Shown here: piece after piece, positions 1-10,901 of the stretch
How positions within the stretch are numbered: the first letter of the stretch is position 1
Layout of the letters: each line of letters opens with the position of its first letter
Assembly: GCF_008151785.1 (NCBI RefSeq)
Contig: NZ_CP036523.1
Location: forward strand, 2,344,019 to 2,408,018
Source: Peptacetobacter hiranonis
GTDB lineage: Bacteria > Bacillota > Clostridia > Peptostreptococcales > Peptostreptococcaceae
DNA: 64,000 bases
Reading direction: 5' to 3'
The notes under the pieces: generated by a model
Databases searched by the model: none
What the model saw: the letters and a program-made list of their open reading frames with translations, nothing else
Told to the model about the DNA's origin: nothing
Translations under genes and position numbers: made by a program

Positions 1-965
<965 letters not shown>

Positions 966-1013
966 ATAAAAAATCATCAGCCTATTTGTTTCATTTAGAC
1001 TGATGATTTTTAT
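966..1013 (-). terminator. Intrinsic terminator of the CWB2 surface-protein gene
   Basis: The arms AAAATCATCAG (about 970-980) and CTGATGATTTT (1000-1010) form an 11-12 bp stem with a 19-base loop. The A/T-rich flanks give a U-tract on either strand. It lies about 50 bases beyond the stop codon of the minus-strand gene ending at 1062. Confidence 0.8.
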
Positions 1014-1061
1014 TTTTCTTATACTTTTTTTATTTTCTATTTATCCTAGTTTTTTATATTT

Positions 1062-4000
1062 CTATCTGTTTATTATCGCTTTTATTAAGTTAAATACCTT
1101 ATCACTTACAGCATTAACTCCACCTATTACAGTTGCTTTTTCTATTTTAGAATCAGTTGTATATTTTTCAACTACTTTTGGTAAAGTATCTCTCTTCACT
1201 AATAATACTGGAGCTTCTTTTCTTCCTGCATAGTTTCCAGCTATTAATGCATCTGGGAAGTCTTCTCCTGTTGCATATACTCCTAGTTTTGATTCTGGAT
1301 AAGAATTAGCAGCTATTATAGTTGATGTTTCATATCTATCTTTTCCACCAAATCTAGAAACTTTTTTAGCTCCGTTGTAAACATTTGAATCAGATTTATT
1401 TCCTTTAGTTATTTCAAATCCTTTGTCAATCTGATTTTGAACATCTTTTGATATAGCTTCATCAAGCCCACCTATTTTTACATTTTCTATATCCCATTCA
1501 GCTAAAGCTTGTTTAGTATATTTAGGTATAGAATCTTTTCTAGTTAGTAGTATTGGTGCATTGTCTTTAACTGCCATTGATGTCATACATAGAGCATCTG
1601 GATAGTTTTCTCCTGAAGCTAATTCTACTACTTCTTTATTTCCTTTTTCTCTTATCTTTATAGCTATTTTTCTAGCTGTATCGTATCTATCTAATCCATC
1701 AAATCTGTAGATTTCATATCCTTTTGCGGCTAAGCTATCTACAACTTTTTTAGATACTGCTTCGTATCCACCACTTACATAAATTTTCTTTGCTCCAAGT
1801 CTTTCTATTTCTTTTAGAGTTTTTTCTGGAAGTTTGTCTTTATATGTTAGTAGTGCTGATGCTTTTTCCTGAACTGCGAATGGATTTGCAGTTAGTACAT
1901 CTGAAAATCTTTCTGCATTTGCAAGTACTACAGCATTTGTTCCATTTGGATATAAGATTTCACTAGCTTCTATAGAAGTTTCTATTCTGTCGTCTCCTTC
2001 AACTCTGTCCGGATCTTCTTTATCTGGTGTTGGATTTGGGTTAGGAGTTGGTGTTATTGTTCCACCTCCACCAGTTCCACCACCAGTACTCTTTGGTTCA
2101 AAGTGCCATACGCCTATTAAATCCTCATCATGATGTACTTCTATTACATCTTTTTTAATAGGTGTATATTTTCCATCTTCTTCATACTCCCAATATTTAA
2201 ACTTCCATGTACCATTTGTATCCTCTATTTCATTATGACTTGGTTTTTGAAGAGCTATTGTTCTTCCATCATAATATAATTCATCCTCTTCAAAATCTTT
2301 AAATTCTTTTCTTATTTTATCTTCAATATTTTTAGGAATTTCTTTACCTTCATCAGTTATAAAGTCATAGTGTACTAATTCAAGGTCATTAAATTTAAAT
2401 TTTCCTACAAATGTATTTTCTCCGGCTACTAAGTTTGTTTTTTCTGGTTCATAACCTTCAAATTTTAATTCTACATATGTTTCTTTCTTTGTATTAGGTA
2501 CTTCATATTTTACTAGAACACTCTCTCCTGGTTTAATTTCTGTAGATACTCCTGTTTCTTCACCATCTTCATTAATTTTTTTAGTAGTTGTTGGATTTTG
2601 AAGTGTTACTGTTTCTCCTACATTGTATTCTTTCTCATCTTTTGGTAAATTTACATAGTCTGATACCTTTATATTTTTTACATCTAATATATTATCGTCT
2701 ACATCTACATCCGTTCTATTTTTAGATGTATTTTTAGCTTCGTATTTTACTGTTGCTTTTTCTTTGTCTTTTTTTGTAGTAGCTCCAAATTCTATTCTTC
2801 CATTAAATACACCTCTTGTTCTACTATCGTCTCCTTTATCATTTTCAAACCAAAGACGCATTTTTACATTTTCAAAAGCTTTGTCTGTACCAGCATTAGG
2901 AACATCTACTTTTGGTATTTTTATACATGCTTTGCCATCTTTTTCATTTATAGGATAAACTTTTTTATTTCCATCTGGATATTTGACTAATAATTGATTT
3001 CTTTCTTCACTTGGAACTTGACTTGAAATACTTGAACTATTTAAAAAATCAGCAAATCCTACTTTTGTATAACTACCATCAATATCTATAGGCATATTAA
3101 CCTCTATTTCATAGTTATCGTTATTTAAAGTTGCTAAAATTGGTTCTGGATATATACTTTGGAAACCAAAATGTATTACCCTATTGACTTTAACATCCTT
3201 TATTGGTCTTAAATCAGATATTTCATTTTGTGTAAAATTCCATTGTGTTGCTTCTTTTACATTTTTTAACGGTGTTAAATCAGATATTTCATTTACATTA
3301 AGAGATAAATTTGTCAAACCAGTATGCTTTTCTAAACCTTTTATAGATGTAATACCACTACTTTTACATGCTATAAAATCCATTTTTCCATTCATCTTTT
3401 CAAATGCTTCAAAATTATTAAATCCTATATTATTAGCTGAGAATTCTGTTAAATTAGGCATTCTTTCAAGTATTTTCCCTAGCATTTCTGACGTGTAGGC
3501 ACTCTTTTTTACTTTTGTCTCAGAATCGTAAGGACTAGTAAATTGGAATATTGACATCTCTGGATAATATCCTCTAGTAAAAGGCTCTAATGATTCTGCA
3601 TTAATTGGATTTTTTTGTAGATAGTTATGATAAAATTTTATCTGTCTCATAGTTTTCATGTACTGAACACCTTCTATATTGCTCACACGTCCGAAAAAGC
3701 CATCTGGTCCTCCATAGGCTCCTATATCTATATTATTCTTTTGAAAACTTCCATCTTGTTGATAATATCTTCCTTCTTCTATATCATCTTTTGTTACATA
3801 ACCATGATATTCATTTGGGTCTATTGCTACTATAAAATAACCTCTCATTGTAACATCTGGTATTTCTATTAAGTTATCTACTTTATATTCTACATTTATA
3901 TTATTAGAAACATTATTTAGTTTATATCCTATATTAAAATTGTATGTATCATTTTTTTTGAAATAGAAAGAATAATTATATCCATTATCATCCTCTGATA

Positions 4001-4364
4001 TTTTAGAATAATTTGGTTGTAAACTTTCTATACTAGGTTCTATTGATTCAATCATTAATCCATCTTTTTTAGGTATATTAATATCTATTTTCATAAGTTG
4101 CCATCCATCATAATGAACTTCTTTTCCATCAAAATATTCACCAACATTTTCTGGATCAGCATTTCCTCCATTAAGGGATGTCCATATTTTTATTTTACTT
4201 CCCGCTTTCATGTCCATCCTTACTTCTATTCCATCTTGCTGTACTACCTTTTCTGTACTAATCTTTTCTAGCTCTGGTTCTTCAGCAAATGCTACTGACA
4301 TAGATGCAATACTAGAAAATATTAATGATAGTGATAAAAAAATCGATAATAATTTCTTCTTCAT
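1062..4364 (-). CDS. Surface protein with leucine-rich repeats, SHIRT-like domain and three CWB2 cell-wall-binding repeats
   Basis: An 1100-residue secreted protein. The start is placed at the ATG at 4364 (MKKKLLSIF...) because AAAGGAG sits nine bases before it; an in-frame ATG at 4373 overlaps that ribosome-binding site. A signal peptide ends near AFA-EE. Roughly residues 300-400 hold internalin-like leucine-rich repeats (N-x-I-SDL-x-P-L units). About 655-755 is a domain with the W-x-F-K-Y-W-E pattern of SHIRT/InlB-type repeats. A Gly/Pro-rich linker follows, and three CWB2 modules (R-x-x-G-x-DRYETS, D-ALIAG, PVLLV, IGG) fill the last 310 residues. In Clostridioides difficile, CWB2 triplets anchor proteins non-covalently to an anionic wall polymer (family knowledge). 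A role in adhesion or host contact is inferred from the LRR part. Confidence 0.88.
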   Translation of the reverse strand: MKKKLLSIFLSLSLIFSSIASMSVAFAEEPELEKISTEKVVQQDGIEVRMDMKAGSKIKIWTSLNGGNADPENVGEYFDGKEVHYDGWQLMKIDINIPKKDGLMIESIEPSIESLQPNYSKISEDDNGYNYSFYFKKNDTYNFNIGYKLNNVSNNINVEYKVDNLIEIPDVTMRGYFIVAIDPNEYHGYVTKDDIEEGRYYQQDGSFQKNNIDIGAYGGPDGFFGRVSNIEGVQYMKTMRQIKFYHNYLQKNPINAESLEPFTRGYYPEMSIFQFTSPYDSETKVKKSAYTSEMLGKILERMPNLTEFSANNIGFNNFEAFEKMNGKMDFIACKSSGITSIKGLEKHTGLTNLSLNVNEISDLTPLKNVKEATQWNFTQNEISDLRPIKDVKVNRVIHFGFQSIYPEPILATLNNDNYEIEVNMPIDIDGSYTKVGFADFLNSSSISSQVPSEERNQLLVKYPDGNKKVYPINEKDGKACIKIPKVDVPNAGTDKAFENVKMRLWFENDKGDDSRTRGVFNGRIEFGATTKKDKEKATVKYEAKNTSKNRTDVDVDDNILDVKNIKVSDYVNLPKDEKEYNVGETVTLQNPTTTKKINEDGEETGVSTEIKPGESVLVKYEVPNTKKETYVELKFEGYEPEKTNLVAGENTFVGKFKFNDLELVHYDFITDEGKEIPKNIEDKIRKEFKDFEEDELYYDGRTIALQKPSHNEIEDTNGTWKFKYWEYEEDGKYTPIKKDVIEVHHDEDLIGVWHFEPKSTGGGTGGGGTITPTPNPNPTPDKEDPDRVEGDDRIETSIEASEILYPNGTNAVVLANAERFSDVLTANPFAVQEKASALLTYKDKLPEKTLKEIERLGAKKIYVSGGYEAVSKKVVDSLAAKGYEIYRFDGLDRYDTARKIAIKIREKGNKEVVELASGENYPDALCMTSMAVKDNAPILLTRKDSIPKYTKQALAEWDIENVKIGGLDEAISKDVQNQIDKGFEITKGNKSDSNVYNGAKKVSRFGGKDRYETSTIIAANSYPESKLGVYATGEDFPDALIAGNYAGRKEAPVLLVKRDTLPKVVEKYTTDSKIEKATVIGGVNAVSDKVFNLIKAIINR

Positions 4365-4373
4365 ATCCCACAT

Positions 4374-4774
4374 CTCCTTTACCTATACATTTAAATACGA
4401 ACATTTTATAAATTTGCTCAAGTTTAAAATTTATTTTTTTCTTAAACTATTTCTTCAAATCATCTCCCTTGATTAATTTTAATTAATATTCTCATACATA
4501 ATGTTATCAAAAAAAAAAAAAACAATGCTTTTTCTTAATTTTATTAATTAATAAAGGATAATTAATTGTAACTTTAAAGTAGGTATCTCAATTATTCATT
4601 CACAAGCCTTAAAAAGAATACTCTATTAATTGTTTTAATGTTCCACTAGATACGAATATTGAATTCATTTTTATTTTTAATATTCTTTTTTTAACCTCTA
4701 ATTAACTTCATATTATATTCAAATTAATATTATTTTATTATTAAGAAAAATTTATAAGCTTAATTAAGTAAATA
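4374..4774. other. Gene-free AT-rich region upstream of the surface-protein gene
   Basis: About 400 bases with no coding potential on either strand. It contains a 14-base A run near 4507 and several TTAATTAA-type palindromic stretches. It should carry the promoter of the surface-protein gene. I looked for a c-di-GMP riboswitch, common upstream of clostridial surface genes, and did not see its conserved core. Confidence 0.5.
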
Positions 4775-4835
4775 GACAAAAAAATAGACTAACTAATCTA
4801 GTAATATTTACTAGAATTAATTAGTCTATCTTATA
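4775..4835 (-). terminator. Intrinsic terminator of the cyclophilin gene
   Basis: Arms ATAGACTAA (4784-) and TTAGTCTAT (-4829) close a long imperfect hairpin that includes CTAGTAA/TTTACTAG. On the minus strand it is followed by a run of seven U. It lies 30 bases past the stop codon at 4862. Confidence 0.8.
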
Positions 4836-4861
4836 AAATATCTTAAATTTTAACTATCTTA

Positions 4862-5392
4862 TTAGAATTTTTCTACTTCTGGGTAATCTTTACCTAAAGT
4901 ATCAACTGTAACACATTTCATTACCTGTGGAGTAGTTGGTTTATCTCCCCAACCAGTTTTAGTAGTTGCTATCTCATCAACAACATCCATACCTTCTATT
5001 ACTCTACCAAATGAAGCATACTGTCCATCTAGGTGTGGAGAGTTTTTGTGCATTATGAAGAACTGAGATCCAGCTGAGTTAGGATCCATTGTTCTAGCCA
5101 TTGAAAGTACTCCTCTTTCGTGTTTTAAGTTGTTAGTGAATCCATTTCCAGTGAATTCTCCTCTTATTGAGTATCCTGGTCCACCCATTCCTGTTCCGTC
5201 TGGGCATCCACCCTGTATCATGAAGCCTTCTATTACTCTGTGGAATCCTATTCCATTGTAGTATCCTTTGTTTATTAAGCTTATGAAGTTGTTAACTGTG
5301 TTTGGAGCTATGTGTGGATAAAGTTCTGCTTTTATTACTCCACCATTTTCCATTTCTATTGTTACTATTGGATTGTTCATTTCTATAGCCAT
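4862..5392 (-). CDS. Cyclophilin-type peptidyl-prolyl cis-trans isomerase
   Basis: A 176-residue single-domain cyclophilin without a signal peptide, so cytoplasmic. It catalyses cis-trans isomerisation of prolyl bonds during protein folding. The family signature FHRVIEGFMIQGGCPDGTG (about residues 50-70), the SMARTMDPNSAGSQFFI active-site stretch and the final HLDGQYASFGRV segment are complete, with the catalytic Arg of FHR present. The length is normal for bacterial PpiB-type enzymes. A GAGG ribosome-binding site precedes the ATG. It is the last gene of a same-strand run that starts with pcrA, with gaps of 55-80 bases, and has its own terminator. Confidence 0.95.
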   Translation of the reverse strand: MAIEMNNPIVTIEMENGGVIKAELYPHIAPNTVNNFISLINKGYYNGIGFHRVIEGFMIQGGCPDGTGMGGPGYSIRGEFTGNGFTNNLKHERGVLSMARTMDPNSAGSQFFIMHKNSPHLDGQYASFGRVIEGMDVVDEIATTKTGWGDKPTTPQVMKCVTVDTLGKDYPEVEKF

Positions 5393-5470
5393 TTAAATAT
5401 CCTCACTTTCTTTATTCTCAGTATATTATACCAAAATATATACCCGTATAATATACTATTTTAACCGATA

Positions 5471-6229
5471 TTATTTAAATTCTTTAACTAATTCCTGTCC
5501 TATTTCATATCCATCAGAAAATATTTTTCTACAGAAGTCCATGTTAAGATTTAGTGTAGCACCTGGCTCAAATTTCTGTTTAGGTCTAGCAACTACAAAT
5601 TTATCTGCACCAAATTCTTCAATTAATTCTTCTGGCACTTCATAATCGTTCTGAATAGATATTATTACTATTTTATCTGGGTTTACTTCAAGTACTGGCT
5701 CAACTATAAGGCTTCTGCACATTCCACCATCTAAACATTCACCTTCGTAAGCACCTTCTGCTACATCCTCGATAAATCCTTCTTTGAACCCTTTCTGTTT
5801 TATAGGATTAAATGGAAGAAGTGAGCTGTATTTTATACATTCTAGACATTCATTCTTGTCTAGTTTTGAAGTTTCAACTATTTTTTCTTCTATACATTTG
5901 TCGTGAACTTCTACATAATTTACATATAGAGGTATTTCTGCTCTGCAATCTTCTTCAAGCATGTATAATCCTTTTATTAGGTTGTCGTTGTTTACTTTGT
6001 TATCCACTATTTGTATACTTGTATCGCCAAGATTTTCTTCAACGTTGTTCCATATATATGCTAATTTTTCCATATTTCCAGTGGCTAGAAAGTATCCATT
6101 TATTGCACCTATTGAAGTACCAGAAATTGCTGCATATTCTTTTATTCCATTGTCGTAAAGAGCTTTTACAACACCAGCTTCATAGGCACCTTTTGCACCT
6201 CCACCTTCCATACATAGAGCTATTTTCAT
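5471..6229 (-). CDS. Patatin-like phospholipase
   Basis: The chosen start is the ATG at 6229 (MKIALCMEGGGAKG...); an upstream in-frame ATG at 6256 lacks a ribosome-binding site and would add a very basic nine-residue extension. The protein has the patatin hallmarks: the oxyanion-hole loop GGGAKGAYEAG (residues 9-19), the nucleophile elbow GTSIG (about 36-40, Ser nucleophile) and a D-G-G motif near residue 190 that supplies the catalytic Asp. Such proteins are Ser-Asp dyad lipid acyl hydrolases. There is no signal peptide, so it probably acts on the inner membrane face or on cytoplasmic lipids. The natural substrate is unknown. Confidence 0.88.
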   Translation of the reverse strand: MKIALCMEGGGAKGAYEAGVVKALYDNGIKEYAAISGTSIGAINGYFLATGNMEKLAYIWNNVEENLGDTSIQIVDNKVNNDNLIKGLYMLEEDCRAEIPLYVNYVEVHDKCIEEKIVETSKLDKNECLECIKYSSLLPFNPIKQKGFKEGFIEDVAEGAYEGECLDGGMCRSLIVEPVLEVNPDKIVIISIQNDYEVPEELIEEFGADKFVVARPKQKFEPGATLNLNMDFCRKIFSDGYEIGQELVKEFK

Positions 6230-6298
6230 TTTCCCATCTCTCTTTCGTTTTTTCATTTTACTATAAAATAAATTTAATAGTTTATAGAATATTATACC

Positions 6299-7591
6299 CT
6301 ATATTTCATAGAATTTCACAAAAGTTTTGTAAGTATTGTAGAAATCCTCGCTGCATCCTAGTTCTCTTATAGAGTGCATTGATAGTATAGGCGCACCTAT
6401 GTCAACAGATGGTATGTCTATATGTGTAGAAGATATTGGACCTATTGTGCTTCCACCTCTTTGGTCAGATTTATTTACAAATTCTTGATATTCTACCCCA
6501 CACGCTCTACATATTTCTTTGTAGACAGAGATTGAATATCCATCGCTTGTGTATGCCTGTCCAGCGTGAACTTTTATTACAGGTCCTTTTCCCATAACTG
6601 GTCTGTTTGTAGGATCTGCCATGCCGTTTACATTTGGATGTACAGCATGTGCTAAGTCTGAAGATATTATGAATGAGTTTTCTATTGCTTCAAAGAACTG
6701 CTGTCTATCTTTCCCAAGAGAGATACATATTCTTTCTAATATGTTTAGGAGCATGTTTGAGTCGGCTCCCTGTTTTGTAGAGCTTCCTACTTCTTCATTG
6801 TCAAATCCCACTGCTATACTTATTCCTGATTTTGAGTCTGAGTCTAGTAGCGCTTCAACAGATGAGTAGTACATTGAAAGGTTATCTAATCTTCCTGTAG
6901 ATATAAATTCTCCATTAGCTCCTGTGAAGCATCCTTTTTCATACTCATATAGGAATATGTCGAAGTCTATTATTTCTTCTACTTCTACTTCCAGTTCAGA
7001 TGCTAGAAGCTTTACCATGTAGTTGTCTTTTTCTAGCTGCTCGTTTATTAACCCAACAAGAGGAAGCATGTCTGTCTGTTTGTTGTATTTGTATCCGTCG
7101 TTTATGCTTCTATTCATGTGTATTGCAAGGTTTGGTATTATGCAAACTGGTTTGTTTATGTTTACAATTTTTTCTACTGGTTTAAATGGATTTTCTCCTC
7201 TTAAAAATACTCTCCCTGCCATAGCAAGTGGTCTATCAAGCCAAGTGCTTAAAATCATTCCACCGTATCCTTCTGTGTTTAATTTTAGATATGCACCACA
7301 GCTTTCCATCTCAGCATTAGGTTTAATTCTAAATCCTGGTGAATCTGTATGTGATCCTATTATTCTAAATCCTTCTTTTTCGATTTCATCAGAATTTATT
7401 TTAAATGCTACTAATGCCGAAGAATTTTTTGTTGTGTAGTATTTTTTGCCTACTTCTAGTTTCCAATTTTCTTTTGGATTTAATTTTTCAAATCCATTTT
7501 TTTCAAGCGTTTCTGCAGATACTTCAACTGCGTTAAATTGTGTTGGACTTTCGTATATGAAATCTAACATATTTTCTGCAAATTTTTTCAT
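6299..7591 (-). CDS. apeB: M18 family aspartyl-type aminopeptidase
   Basis: A 430-residue metallo-aminopeptidase of family M18, cytoplasmic, removing N-terminal residues from peptides. Di-zinc ligands are visible in SHTDSPGFRIKP (His and Asp, about residues 80-91), GFDNEEVGS (the Glu-Glu pair about 260) and SSDLAHAVHPN (about 305); a final His lies in the GAPILSMHSIRE segment near the C-terminus. The length is normal. The start ATG at 7591 opens directly into the conserved MLDFI-x-x-SPTQFNAV segment. It lies 55 bases downstream of pcrA on the same strand, so co-transcription is likely. Confidence 0.93.
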   Translation of the reverse strand: MKKFAENMLDFIYESPTQFNAVEVSAETLEKNGFEKLNPKENWKLEVGKKYYTTKNSSALVAFKINSDEIEKEGFRIIGSHTDSPGFRIKPNAEMESCGAYLKLNTEGYGGMILSTWLDRPLAMAGRVFLRGENPFKPVEKIVNINKPVCIIPNLAIHMNRSINDGYKYNKQTDMLPLVGLINEQLEKDNYMVKLLASELEVEVEEIIDFDIFLYEYEKGCFTGANGEFISTGRLDNLSMYYSSVEALLDSDSKSGISIAVGFDNEEVGSSTKQGADSNMLLNILERICISLGKDRQQFFEAIENSFIISSDLAHAVHPNVNGMADPTNRPVMGKGPVIKVHAGQAYTSDGYSISVYKEICRACGVEYQEFVNKSDQRGGSTIGPISSTHIDIPSVDIGAPILSMHSIRELGCSEDFYNTYKTFVKFYEI

Positions 7592-7646
7592 TTATCTCAC
7601 ATCCCAATTTTTATTTTTAGTTTGTTTTATTTTTTTGATTAGTTTT

Positions 7647-9914
7647 TTATTCTTTCACTAAGTCTAGTGTAGTGTATTCTTTGTTTATTTTTTTGATTCC
7701 CTGATTTTCAAATGCTATTGTTACATCACTTCCAGCCATTGCAACTACTGTTCCAACACCGAATTTTGGATGGTATACCTTTGAGCCTAGTTTAATATCT
7801 TCAGGTTCTGCCATTGTGTTTTCATTTTTGTTAGTTGCATTCATTTTTTTAGCAACTTCTTCTCTGTTCATGCTATTCATGTATTTTTTAGTATACTTGT
7901 CTAGTATGTTGTAGCTGCTCTTAGTGTATGTTAGCTCTCTTTTACCCATGTATAGTTTCTCTATACACTCATCTGGAAGCTCCTCTATAAATCTAGACTG
8001 TATAGCATGGTTTGTTTTTCCGTAAAGTGTTCTTTTTTCAGTCATTGTTAGGTATAGTTCTTCCCTAGCCCTTGTAATTCCGACATAACAAAGTCTTCTT
8101 TCTTCCTCTATATCTGAGTCCTTCATAGATTTTATTGCTCTAGAAATTGGGAATAATCCTTCTTCCATTCCCGTTATGAATACAACTGGGAATTCTAGAC
8201 CTTTAGATGTATGCATTGTCATTAGAGATACTCTATTTGGCTCTTCATCTTCAGTCGCTTCTGATGTAAGTGCCACACTCGTTAGGAATGTTTCTAAAGA
8301 TTTATCTTCAAGATTTTCATCATCGCTATTTTCAAATTCAAGAGCAATAGATATAAACTCGTTTAAGTTGTCTATTCTATCCTGAGCTTCTTCATATTTA
8401 CCATTCATGCTATTCTGATTTTTCTTCATTTCTTCTTCTAGCTCGTATATGTATCCTGTGCTGTCTAGTACTTTTTCTATCAATTTGCTTACAGGATATA
8501 CTTCTTTTATTGCTCTAAGAGTACCTACTAAGTCTACAAATCCATTTATCTGTTTTTTAGCTTTTGTTGATATTTCTGAGTTTGAGTCTATGTCTAAAAG
8601 TACAGAGTACATACTTTCCTGTTTTAGGCTCGCTCTATCCTCTATTTTTTCTATTGTTCTAAGTCCTATTCCTCTTCTTGGTACGTTGATTATTCTTTTT
8701 AGAGATATGTCGTCCTGAGGGTTTGCAATTATTCTAAGGTATGCAATTAAGTCTTTTATTTCTTTTCTTTCATAGAATTTTGTTCCTCCATATATATTGT
8801 AAGGAACTCCGGCTCTGTTAAGTGCATCTTCTATAGGTCTAGCCTGTGCATTTGCTCTGTAAAGTACTGCACAATCGCTGTATTTTCTTCCTTCGCCCTG
8901 CACTTTATCTATTATTGTTTCGGCTATAAATCTTCCTTCTTCTAATTCATTTTCTGCTAGTTCTATTTTTATTTTTTCGCCTTCAGTTTTTTCACTCCAA
9001 AGTTTTTTTCTTTTTCTTTCTATATTGTTTGAGATTACGTGGTTGGCTGCATCAAGTATTACCTGAGTTGATCTGTAGTTCTGCTCTAATTTAACTACAA
9101 AAACATCATCGTAATCCTTTTCAAATTCAAGTATGTTTCTGATGTCGGCACCTCTCCATCCGTATATACTCTGGTCGTCGTCACCTACGACACATATATT
9201 TTTGTGCCCCATTGCTAATTGTTTTATAAATTCGTACTGAGCCATACTTGTATCCTGATACTCGTCGACCATTATGTATCTAAATCTGCTTCTGTAGTAG
9301 TCTAGTACTTCTGGATTTTTCTTGAATAATTCTACAGTTTTTATTATTAAGTCGTCAAAGTCAAGTGCACTGTTTCTTTTTAATCTGTCCTGATATAGAG
9401 AGTATATGTCCGCAATTTTAGACATTCTTGGGTCTCCAGCGCAGTCGTCTTTATACTGTTTTGGTGATTTCAATTTATCTTTTGCACCTGATATATAGCT
9501 TATTACTGTTTTAGGTTCAAATGCCTTGTCACTTATGTTTAATTCTTTTAAACAGTCTTTTATAAGTGTTACCTGGTCAGCAGCATCGTAAATTACGAAA
9601 CTTCTGTTATATCCTATTTTGTTTATATCTTTTCTAAGTATTCTTACGCAGCAAGAGTGGAATGTGCTAATCCACATGTCTTTTGTGTCTGATTCTACAG
9701 TTTCTTCTACTCTTTCTCGCATTTCATTTGCCGCTTTGTTGGTAAATGTTATTGCAAGTATGTTTGCTGGCTGTACACCTTTGTCTATTAGGTGTGCGAT
9801 TCTAGTTGTAAGCACTCTAGTTTTACCCGAACCAGCCCCTGCAAGTATAAGAACAGGTCCCTCAGTTCTTTCAACTGCCCGTCTTTGAGACGGATTTAAT
9901 GTATCTAAATTCAT
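7647..9914 (-). CDS. pcrA: UvrD/PcrA-type superfamily 1 DNA helicase
   Basis: A 755-residue 3'-5' DNA helicase used in repair, in clearing RecA filaments and, in Gram-positive bacteria, in rolling-circle plasmid replication. Motif I LAGAGSGKTRV is at about residues 24-34, motif II MVDEYQDTS near 217, motif III VVGDDDQSIYGWRGAD near 245, and the UvrD_C domain ends with the VSLMTMHTSKGLEFPVVF and R-x-LCYVGITRA motifs. The extreme C-terminus (KLGSKVYHPKFGVGTVV...) is the Tudor-like tail of PcrA that contacts RNA polymerase in Bacillus (family knowledge). The ATG at 9914 has a GGAG ribosome-binding site. Confidence 0.96.
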   Translation of the reverse strand: MNLDTLNPSQRRAVERTEGPVLILAGAGSGKTRVLTTRIAHLIDKGVQPANILAITFTNKAANEMRERVEETVESDTKDMWISTFHSCCVRILRKDINKIGYNRSFVIYDAADQVTLIKDCLKELNISDKAFEPKTVISYISGAKDKLKSPKQYKDDCAGDPRMSKIADIYSLYQDRLKRNSALDFDDLIIKTVELFKKNPEVLDYYRSRFRYIMVDEYQDTSMAQYEFIKQLAMGHKNICVVGDDDQSIYGWRGADIRNILEFEKDYDDVFVVKLEQNYRSTQVILDAANHVISNNIERKRKKLWSEKTEGEKIKIELAENELEEGRFIAETIIDKVQGEGRKYSDCAVLYRANAQARPIEDALNRAGVPYNIYGGTKFYERKEIKDLIAYLRIIANPQDDISLKRIINVPRRGIGLRTIEKIEDRASLKQESMYSVLLDIDSNSEISTKAKKQINGFVDLVGTLRAIKEVYPVSKLIEKVLDSTGYIYELEEEMKKNQNSMNGKYEEAQDRIDNLNEFISIALEFENSDDENLEDKSLETFLTSVALTSEATEDEEPNRVSLMTMHTSKGLEFPVVFITGMEEGLFPISRAIKSMKDSDIEEERRLCYVGITRAREELYLTMTEKRTLYGKTNHAIQSRFIEELPDECIEKLYMGKRELTYTKSSYNILDKYTKKYMNSMNREEVAKKMNATNKNENTMAEPEDIKLGSKVYHPKFGVGTVVAMAGSDVTIAFENQGIKKINKEYTTLDLVKE

Positions 9915-9982
9915 GTTTGTGTTCTCCTTTTGTTCGATTATAATATATATTTTAAGCTATTATAAGAATTTTTACAATGTAG

Positions 9983-10023
9983 ACAAAAAAGGACAAGATG
10001 ATTAAATAATAGTCATCTTGCCC
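9983..10023 (-). terminator. Intrinsic terminator of the cbiMNQO operon
   Basis: On the minus strand GGGCAAGATGA pairs with TCATCTTGTCC (10022-9991), followed directly by TTTTTT. It lies about 30 bases beyond the cbiO stop codon and before pcrA. Confidence 0.88.
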
Positions 10024-10053
10024 TCTCTCTTGTTTATTTTAAGTATTTATTTT

Positions 10054-10869
10054 TTATTTGTACTGTGCAAATTTTATTTTTATAGTATCTAGTTTTATTT
10101 CTTTGTCATTTGCTTCGTTGTTTTTTAGTTCGTTGTAGATTTTTATTATCCAAGGTGTTTTTAATCCAGCGTTTTTTATCATTTTTTCGTCCATAAATAC
10201 ATCGTCTGAATTTCCTTCTTTTATTATTTCTCCCTTGTTCATTACGTATACATAGTCACATATTTCGTATATCAAATCCATATCGTGGCTAGATATTACT
10301 ACTTTTGTGCCATTTTTTTTCATATTTTTTATTATTTCTACAACTGCATCTGTACTTCTTGGGTCTAGTCCTGATGTAGGTTCGTCTAAGAGTACTGTTT
10401 CATTTTGCATAGCGATTACTGATGCTATTGCAACTCTTTTTTTCTGACCATAGCTTAAAAATTGAACAGGCTTATCTATAAATTCGCTTCCATTTACAGC
10501 CTCTAGTGCTTTTTCTATTCTTATTTTTATTTCTTCTTCATCAATGCCTATGTTTCTCATAGTAAATGCTATATCGTCGTAAACTTTAGAGTAAAATATT
10601 TGTTTTTCTGGATCTTGGAACACCATTCCTACTCTTTTTCTTAAACTGTATAAATCTTTTTTACCGTACTTTATCTTTTCCCCATTGTACAGAATTTCTC
10701 CTGATTCTGGCTTTAGTATTCCTGTCATATTCATAAATAGGGTAGATTTTCCACATCCATTTTCACCGATTACTCCAATTATATCTCCTTTTGAGAAGTC
10801 CATATTTATATTTTTTAATGCATTTTTATTTTTTTCATATTTAAATGATAGATTTTCTATTTTATACAT
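10054..10869 (-). CDS. cbiO: Energy-coupling factor cobalt transporter ATPase CbiO
   Basis: A 271-residue ABC ATPase that powers the CbiMNQ cobalt importer. Walker A GENGCGKST lies at about residues 36-44, a Q-loop FQDPEKQIF (typical of ECF ATPases) near 85, the signature LSYGQKKRVAIA near 138-150, Walker B VLLDEPTSGLD near 160 and the switch His in ISSHD near 194. It is the last gene of the operon: 32 bases after cbiQ and followed by a strong terminator. The riboswitch upstream of cbiM should control it together with the other genes, unless the small hairpin before cbiQ lowers read-through. Confidence 0.94.
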   Translation of the reverse strand: MYKIENLSFKYEKNKNALKNINMDFSKGDIIGVIGENGCGKSTLFMNMTGILKPESGEILYNGEKIKYGKKDLYSLRKRVGMVFQDPEKQIFYSKVYDDIAFTMRNIGIDEEEIKIRIEKALEAVNGSEFIDKPVQFLSYGQKKRVAIASVIAMQNETVLLDEPTSGLDPRSTDAVVEIIKNMKKNGTKVVISSHDMDLIYEICDYVYVMNKGEIIKEGNSDDVFMDEKMIKNAGLKTPWIIKIYNELKNNEANDKEIKLDTIKIKFAQYK

Positions 10870-10901
10870 ATTTTCACCATCCTAATATCTTTGGAATTTC
10901 A

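Noticed and set aside
4374-4861. c-di-GMP riboswitch before the surface-protein gene
   Set aside because: None of the conserved core sequences is present.
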